Positions 5,883 to 9,985 of a stretch of 9,985 bases of DNA are shown here, piece by piece. This DNA comes from DASTRU01 sp035761045 (GTDB taxonomy: Bacteria > Pseudomonadota > Gammaproteobacteria > Burkholderiales > Burkholderiaceae_E). Both the position numbers and the translations under genes were made by a program. Each line of letters starts with the position of its first letter. Within the stretch, counting starts at the first letter, position 1. The stretch is taken from assembly GCA_035761045.1 (NCBI GenBank), contig DASTRU010000005.1:1-9985 (forward strand), given 5' to 3'. The notes beneath the pieces are model-generated. The model made no database searches. It had not been told where the DNA came from and worked only from the letters and a program-made list of their open reading frames with translations.

Positions 5883-7085
5883 TCAAAGCTTGGCGGCGTC
5901 CGGCGCGAAGGCGATCGCGGCGTGCCGCACTACGTCGTTCAAGCAACGCGTGCGGTTCATGATCTCGCGCGCCCAGGCCGCGCCGTTGACGTGCTGCTCG
6001 GCGCGTTCGGCGATTTGTTCGAGCACCGCGTGCTCGTAGGCGTCGCGCGAAGTCGCGCGCAACGCGTTCACGGTTTCGACGACGTCGGCGTGCAAGTTCA
6101 CGAACCCATCTCGGCCAGGCCGCGCGAGCTTGGCGTTCAAGCCTCGGCGCGTGGCTTGAAAACGGTTGTGCGAATACACGATGGCCGCGTCTGGATGTTC
6201 GGGCGGGCGCGTATCCAGCAACCAACGCGCGAGCATGAGCGCGTACGCGCCAAGCAACGCGGCGGTTTGCGGCGTGAACGGCGTGTCGAGCACGCGCAAT
6301 TCAACGGTGCCGAATTCCGGCTTGGGGCGAATGTCCCAGTACAAGTCCTTGATCGTTTCGATCACGCCGTATTGCTTGAGCCGCGCGATGTGCGCCTCGA
6401 ACGCCATCCAGTCGTGGCACGGCGGCATGATGCCCGCCGTTGGAAACGCGCTCACCACGTGCGAACGCGCGGAGTCGTATCCCGAGTCCTCGCTTTGAAT
6501 GAAGGGCGACGAGGCCGACAACGCGATGAAATGCGGAACGTAGCGCGCCAATGCCGTGGTTAGCCATACCGCGTCGTCGCCGCTACTTACACCCACGTGA
6601 ATATGCTGGCCAAACACGGTGAATTGCTTGGCGAGGTAGCCGAACTTGTCGTGCACCTTGGCGAACCGCTCGGTTAGGAAAATGCGCTGTTGTTGCCAAC
6701 GTTGAAACGGATGCGCGCCGCCGCCCGAGACCGCGACATTCAATCGCGCCGCGTCGTGCGCGAGCGAGCGTGAAAACTCCTGCAACTCTTGCGCGAGCTC
6801 CTCGGTGCTGGTGTGCACGCGCGAGTTGAACTCGATCATGCCCTGCGTGATCTCGGGCTTGAGTTGTTCGGCGAATGGCGAATCGCCGGCTAGACGAAGT
6901 AAGTCTTCGGCTTCGGTGGCGAGATCGAAATCGCGTCGATTCACGATCTGTAATTCGAGCTCGATGCCGACCGTGCCGACTTCGGATTTACTAAAGGGCA
7001 AGCTCTCGGGGCGCAAGCGCTGAATGGTGCGCTCGAACCCCGAATCGTTTTGAACGGAGGAATCGTTTGGAAGCAAAGTCGTCAT
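5883..7085 (-). CDS. ybdK: YbdK-type carboxylate-amine ligase (GCS2 family)
   Basis: 400-aa member of the glutamate-cysteine ligase type 2 family. These enzymes use ATP to join a carboxylate to an amine; E. coli YbdK has only weak gamma-glutamylcysteine synthetase activity and its true substrate is unclear. Family motifs: GIELELQI (40-47, with Glu42 and Glu44 as likely metal ligands), MIEFNS (83-88), GQHIHVGV (159-166) and RPKPEFGTVELRVLD (253-267). The length fits the family, and no signal peptide or membrane segment is seen, so it should be cytoplasmic. The ATG at 7085 overlaps the antiporter stop in an ATGA (7085-7082) and has GGGAGA six nt upstream, so the two genes are translationally coupled. 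The N-terminal ~35 residues are poorly conserved and likely flexible. Substrate cannot be deduced from sequence. Confidence 0.9.
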   Translation of the reverse strand: MTTLLPNDSSVQNDSGFERTIQRLRPESLPFSKSEVGTVGIELELQIVNRRDFDLATEAEDLLRLAGDSPFAEQLKPEITQGMIEFNSRVHTSTEELAQELQEFSRSLAHDAARLNVAVSGGGAHPFQRWQQQRIFLTERFAKVHDKFGYLAKQFTVFGQHIHVGVSSGDDAVWLTTALARYVPHFIALSASSPFIQSEDSGYDSARSHVVSAFPTAGIMPPCHDWMAFEAHIARLKQYGVIETIKDLYWDIRPKPEFGTVELRVLDTPFTPQTAALLGAYALMLARWLLDTRPPEHPDAAIVYSHNRFQATRRGLNAKLARPGRDGFVNLHADVVETVNALRATSRDAYEHAVLEQIAERAEQHVNGAAWAREIMNRTRCLNDVVRHAAIAFAPDAAKL

Positions 7086-8335
7086 GGCAATCTCCCAAGC
7101 AGGGTGTCGCCGCGCGCCTCGCCCGCGAGGCGAAGCGCTAGTTGAGTTAGGACCGGGCCAGCGATTTCAGACACCACGACGGCGCCCGCGATCACAGGCA
7201 ACAACGTGGGACCCACCTGCGGCAACATGGCCGCATACAAGGTGCTCACCGAAAGCGCGACTTCGGCCATCGGCGAAAGCGCCAAGCCTAATAAGGCGGC
7301 ATTGCGTAAACGCACGCGCGCCGGTCGCGCGAACAACGTGGTGGCCAACACCTTCGCCACTAAACGCGCGCCCACCAACGCGGCGATGGCCGGCGCGTAC
7401 AGCGCGACTTCCGACAAGGACAAACTCGCGCCGACCACCACGAACAACAAAATGGAAAACACGCGTCGCGCTTTGTCGAAATCGGGCTCGAGCAGAAAGC
7501 GTTGGCGATCTAAGTTCTTGGAAAACACCGCGAACGCCAACACCGCGACGAGCACCGATAAATTGAATTGATGCGCGACGCCGACCACGAACACCAGCGC
7601 TGCGATCAACAACGCGAAGTGGGAATCACGGTCCTTACCGAGCAACGCGGCGAGCAATAGGGTCAACCGCGCCGCGAGCCAACCCGCGACCAAGCCGCCG
7701 ATGAACATCACGACGGGTGGCCCTAGCGTGTCGACCCATTCTTGCAACCACGATGTGGCTTGCGTCGCGTCGGGTGCCGCCATCGCGCGCAGCACGGGCA
7801 GCAAGGCATGCAAGCCGACGAGCGCGAGGATGTTGTTCATCGCGGTCATCGCAAGCAGACGTTTGGTGACATTACCGTCGGCGCCCACGTCGCGCACCAC
7901 GCTCATCACAACGGCGGGCGCGGTCGCGATCGCGATCAACGCGCCCGTCACCGCCGTTTGCCAATTCACGTTCAGCGCGACCAACGCGGCGGCCACGAAG
8001 CAAAACGTTAGTACGCCTTCGGCCACGCTGGTAAGCAGCAACCAACGCTCGCGGCCGATCCATGCAAGATCGAGATAACGACCAAGCTCGAACAACAACA
8101 ACGCGATCGCGATGTCGGCGAACACGCGCGCGGTGGCGAGCGAACCGGCGTCTAGCCAACCCAATGCGCCAGGACCAATCAACAACCCGATCAACAAATA
8201 GATCGTGATGCGCGGTACGAAACGCAATGCGCTAAACAACCGGTCGGCGACGAGACCAGCGATGAGGATGGCGCCAAACAACATTGGCGCATTGATCGAT
8301 TCGAATGCAAATACGGGAACAATATTCGTCGGCAC
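7082..8335 (-). CDS. Kef/CPA-type cation:proton antiporter without regulatory domain
   Basis: 417-aa, very hydrophobic inner-membrane protein of the Na+/H+ exchanger superfamily, with about 11-13 predicted transmembrane helices filling the whole chain. Visible signatures: YLLIGLLIGPGALGWL (46-61), LLLFELGRYLDL (80-90), and the unwound-helix region IAIATAPAVVMSVVRDVGA (134-152) followed by TAMNNILALVGLH (164-176). The position where many antiporters carry a proton-binding Asp (ND, DD or QD pairs) reads Asn167-Asn168. The chain ends at the membrane domain, with no TrkA-N/RCK nucleotide-binding domain as in KefB/C. Start GTG at 8335 is chosen because AAGGAGG lies five nt upstream; an in-frame ATG at 8464 would add 43 non-hydrophobic residues of no recognisable origin. 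First gene of the minus-strand operon, coupled to ybdK by ATGA. The transported ion cannot be told. Confidence 0.88.
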   Translation of the reverse strand: MPTNIVPVFAFESINAPMLFGAILIAGLVADRLFSALRFVPRITIYLLIGLLIGPGALGWLDAGSLATARVFADIAIALLLFELGRYLDLAWIGRERWLLLTSVAEGVLTFCFVAAALVALNVNWQTAVTGALIAIATAPAVVMSVVRDVGADGNVTKRLLAMTAMNNILALVGLHALLPVLRAMAAPDATQATSWLQEWVDTLGPPVVMFIGGLVAGWLAARLTLLLAALLGKDRDSHFALLIAALVFVVGVAHQFNLSVLVAVLAFAVFSKNLDRQRFLLEPDFDKARRVFSILLFVVVGASLSLSEVALYAPAIAALVGARLVAKVLATTLFARPARVRLRNAALLGLALSPMAEVALSVSTLYAAMLPQVGPTLLPVIAGAVVVSEIAGPVLTQLALRLAGEARGDTLLGRLP

Positions 8336-8340
8336 CCGGG

Positions 8341-8347
8341 CCTCCTT
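8341..8347 (-). promoter_or_regulatory. Ribosome binding site of the antiporter gene
   Basis: AAGGAGG on the minus strand, 5 nt before GTG at 8335. It fixes a GTG start in place of the longer ATG-initiated frame from 8464. Confidence 0.75.
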
Positions 8348-8351
8348 GGAT

Positions 8352-8378
8352 GCATGCCAACACGAAGCTTCGCATGCC
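8352..8378. repeat. GCATGCC direct repeat around a CGAAGCTTCG palindrome
   Basis: GCATGCC occurs at 8352-8358 and again at 8372-8378, exactly 20 bp apart (about two helical turns). A 10-bp palindrome CGAAGCTTCG (8363-8372) lies between and touches the second copy. GCATGC is itself palindromic, so in RNA the copies could also form a 6-bp stem just upstream of the antiporter RBS. This could be an operator or a leader hairpin; nothing identifies a binding protein. Confidence 0.3.
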
Positions 8379-8485
8379 AGGTGGGTCGTTGCGTGCGGGA
8401 CATTCTGCGGCCCCTTCTTATTTGAATGAAGCGCAGCGAAGCTACCGCGTGATCGCGGAAGCACTCAACCGCGGTAACAAACGCA

Positions 8486-8501
8486 CGCAATTTCCTTGCC
8501 C
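8486..8501 (-). promoter_or_regulatory. Sigma54 (-24/-12) promoter of the antiporter-ybdK-glrK operon
   Basis: The minus strand reads GGGCAAGGAAATTGCG. Against TGGCACG-N4-TTGCW it keeps GGCA and G at -24 and the full TTGC at -12 with exact spacing (9 of 11 defined positions). Predicted start near 8475, giving a leader of about 140 nt before GTG at 8335. An IHF-like site and a GlrR-type site lie upstream in the same order as at the small-peptide promoter. Confidence 0.6.
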
Positions 8502-8514
8502 GATGCGTGGGACG

Positions 8515-8527
8515 CAAGTTTTTGATG
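8515..8527 (-). promoter_or_regulatory. IHF-like site upstream of the antiporter operon
   Basis: The minus strand reads CATCAAAAACTTG, matching WATCAA-N4-TTR except for the first base. It lies between the sigma54 element (8486-8501) and the GlrR-type site (8546-8563), about 40-52 bp upstream of the predicted start. Confidence 0.45.
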
Positions 8528-8545
8528 CATATAACGCAGGAAACC

Positions 8546-8563
8546 CGTCGTGCGACGTGGACA
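8546..8563 (-). promoter_or_regulatory. GlrR-type enhancer site upstream of the antiporter operon
   Basis: The minus strand reads TGTC-N10-GACG (CGTC-N10-GACA on plus), one base off the E. coli GlrR site TGTC-N10-GACA. It shows the same single deviation as the site at 2288-2305. It sits about 45 bp upstream of the -24 element. Its left part also contains the palindrome CGTCGTGCGACG (8546-8557), which complicates assignment. Since the operon includes glrR, binding here would be autoregulation. Confidence 0.45.
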
Positions 8564-8618
8564 AACGGTAAAGCTTGCAAGGGGCGGTGTAATCTCGGCC
8601 GCCTTACCCATCGCGCTT

Positions 8619-8624
8619 GGAGAG
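8619..8624 (+). promoter_or_regulatory. Ribosome binding site of the MFS gene
   Basis: GGAGAG with 4 nt (6 nt from the GGAG core) to the ATG at 8629. It favours that ATG over an in-frame TTG at 8617, whose codon overlaps the motif. Confidence 0.65.
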
Positions 8625-8628
8625 CGTT

Positions 8629-9846
8629 ATGCCGGTTAGCCGCCGTCTCTCGTTAACCACCGTCTTAGTGTGCGGTGGACTCGTGCTGACTTTGTCGATG
8701 GGCATTCGTCATGGCTTTGGGTTTTGGCAATTGCCGATGACGCAAGCCTATGGGTGGACGCGCGAAACATTCGCCTTTGCTCTCGCCTTGCAAAACTTGC
8801 TGTGGGGCGCGACCCAACCATTCGCGGGAATGATCGCCGATCGTTTCGGCGCGTTTCGCGTGTTGCTCGTGGCCACGTTGTTGTACGCGTCGGGGTTGGC
8901 GCTCATGGCGTTATCGTCCAATGGACTTATGTTTTCCTCGTCGGCGGGCGTGTTGATTGGACTTGCACTGTCGGGTACGACGTATTCGGTGGTGTATGGC
9001 GTGATTGGACGTACCGCGCGCGAGGATCAACGCAGCCAAGCATTAGGCATCGCCGCCGCCGCGGGCTCGTTTGGTCAGTTCGCGATGGTGCCGATCGAGC
9101 AAAGCCTTATCGCTGGCTTCGGTTGGCAACACGCATTGGTACTGCTCGCCGGCATCGCGCTAGTGATGGCGCCCTTGGGCTTAGGGCTACGCGAACCCAT
9201 CGCCCCCGCGACAAAGGCGCGCGAGCAATCCGCGCTTGAAGCGGCGCGCGAAGCATTTGGCCTCGGCAGTTTTCGTTGGTTGATGGCCGGATATTTCGTA
9301 TGCGGGTTTCAAGTCGTCTTCATCGGCGTGCACTTGCCCGCGTACTTGCGCGACCACAACATGGAAGCGAGTGTTGCCGTATGGGCCTTAGCGCTGATTG
9401 GCTTATTCAATGTGTTTGGCACTTACACCGCTGGCCAACTTGGCGCGCGGTTGCCTAAGAAATATTTGCTGTCCACGATTTACTTCGCGCGCGCCGCCGC
9501 CATTACGATTTTTCTTCTCGCGCCGTTAAGCGCGTGGAGTGTTTACCTGTTCGCGGCCGTCATGGGCTTCCTATGGCTTTCCACCGTGCCGTTGACGAGC
9601 GGCGTTATCGCCACCATCTTCGGCGTGCGGTACTTAGGCATGTTGTCGGGCTTTGTATTCTTTAGTCATCAGGTCGGTTCGTTTCTCGGCGTATGGGCCG
9701 GAGGCTGGCTCTATGACCGATTAGGCAATTACGATGTGGTGTGGGCCATTTCCATCGCATTAGGAATTTTCGCGGGGCTTGCCAACTTACCGATTCGCGA
9801 ACGCCCGCTAGTCCGAGGTCCGATCACGGCAACGGTCGCGGCATAA
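8629..9846 (+). CDS. Major facilitator superfamily transporter
   Basis: 405-aa inner-membrane secondary transporter with about 12 transmembrane helices in two halves joined by a charged cytoplasmic loop (about 188-215). The family signature between helices 2 and 3 is GMIADRFGAFRV (67-78, with Asp71, Arg72 and Arg77). Helix 1 ends in SMGIRHGFGFW, and LSGTTYSVVYGVIGR (114-128) and AAAAGSFGQF (142-151) follow, a pattern seen in the MFS branch containing monocarboxylate/oxalate-type and CynX-like carriers. This hints at a small organic anion but does not fix the substrate. The ATG at 8629 is supported by GGAGAG upstream; stop TAA at 9844-9846. It is divergent from the antiporter operon and 34 nt before the next plus-strand frame. 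No convincing sigma70 promoter was found; a TATAAC at 8530-8535 lacks a matching -35. Confidence 0.9.
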   Translation: MPVSRRLSLTTVLVCGGLVLTLSMGIRHGFGFWQLPMTQAYGWTRETFAFALALQNLLWGATQPFAGMIADRFGAFRVLLVATLLYASGLALMALSSNGLMFSSSAGVLIGLALSGTTYSVVYGVIGRTAREDQRSQALGIAAAAGSFGQFAMVPIEQSLIAGFGWQHALVLLAGIALVMAPLGLGLREPIAPATKAREQSALEAAREAFGLGSFRWLMAGYFVCGFQVVFIGVHLPAYLRDHNMEASVAVWALALIGLFNVFGTYTAGQLGARLPKKYLLSTIYFARAAAITIFLLAPLSAWSVYLFAAVMGFLWLSTVPLTSGVIATIFGVRYLGMLSGFVFFSHQVGSFLGVWAGGWLYDRLGNYDVVWAISIALGIFAGLANLPIRERPLVRGPITATVAA

Positions 9847-9880
9847 ACCATTTCATTCACTTCGACTTATCGTTGGCTTC

Positions 9881-9985
9881 ATGATCATCCATCGCTCACT
9901 GGCATGGCGCGCGGCATGGTGGACCGTCGTCGCCGTGGCCTGCGCGGCCGCGACGGCCGCGTACGTGCGGCCAGAGTTCATGGTG
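9881..9985 (+). CDS. N-terminus of an unrecognised exported or membrane-anchored protein (runs off window)
   Basis: Open frame of 35 codons from ATG 9881 to the window end. After a short basic stretch with Arg5 and Arg10 it has a hydrophobic core (WWTVVAVACAAATAAYV, about 13-29), consistent with a signal peptide or single membrane anchor. RPEFMV follows. I do not recognise the family from this fragment. It lies 34 nt after the MFS stop on the same strand and could be co-transcribed. No clear Shine-Dalgarno precedes the ATG, so the start is uncertain. Confidence 0.45.
   Translation, partial: MIIHRSLAWRAAWWTVVAVACAAATAAYVRPEFMV

Noticed and set aside
5844..6563. Plus-strand 239-codon frame opposite ybdK
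   Set aside because: Arg/Val-rich shadow of a conserved enzyme gene.
8191..8403. Leader ORF starting at ATG 8403 within the predicted antiporter mRNA, overlapping its start in another frame
   Set aside because: Only a GGGG at moderate distance as RBS, Arg-rich translation, and most of it lies over the antiporter coding region.
8530..8535. TATAAC as -10 box for the MFS gene
   Set aside because: No -35-like hexamer at 16-18 bp. It also lies inside the IHF/GlrR-type region of the divergent operon.
8585..8600. GG-N10-GC on the plus strand as a sigma54 promoter for the MFS gene
   Set aside because: Only the GG and GC dinucleotides match; the rest of the -24 and -12 elements is absent.

Overview
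The window looks like a chromosomal segment of a fairly GC-rich proteobacterium, most likely a betaproteobacterium. This placement rests on gene content only: a long TopB with C-terminal zinc fingers and a basic tail, and a GlrK-QseG-GlrR set in the same gene order as in Enterobacteria. No rRNA, tRNA, CRISPR array, insertion sequence or phage gene is visible. All genes look intact except the two cut by the window edges.

Layout. (1) 1-1750, plus strand: the 3' two-thirds of topB (DNA topoisomerase III), starting just before the catalytic tyrosine. (2) 1751-2359: a convergent and regulatory region holding a 69-codon minus-strand gene for a small exported peptide, a strong minus-strand terminator, and an upstream block with a GlrR-type site, a perfect IHF consensus and a sigma54 -24/-12 element. 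(3) 2360-8335, minus strand: five tightly packed genes transcribed from high to low coordinates: a Kef/CPA-type antiporter, a YbdK-type carboxylate-amine ligase, histidine kinase GlrK (QseE), lipoprotein QseG and sigma54 activator GlrR (QseF). (4) 8336-8628: a divergent intergenic region with a second GlrR-type site, an IHF-like site and a sigma54 element directed at the antiporter. (5) 8629-9846, plus strand: an MFS transporter, followed by the first 35 codons of an unrecognised membrane-anchored or secreted protein.

How it may work. GlrK (sensor), QseG (its lipoprotein partner) and GlrR (sigma54 enhancer-binding protein) form the envelope-sensing circuit that in E. coli activates the small RNA gene glmY, through TGTC-N10-GACA sites, IHF and sigma54. 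Here both ends of the operon carry the same order of sites: a 7-of-8 match to the GlrR site, then IHF, then -24/-12. One block precedes the antiporter, so the operon may be autoregulated. The other precedes the small peptide gene just downstream of glrR. That last transcript has two ACCUCC (anti-Shine-Dalgarno) motifs in its 3' region, one in the loop of its terminator hairpin, so it may act as both mRNA and small RNA. The motif matches were read by eye. The regulatory wiring is inference.
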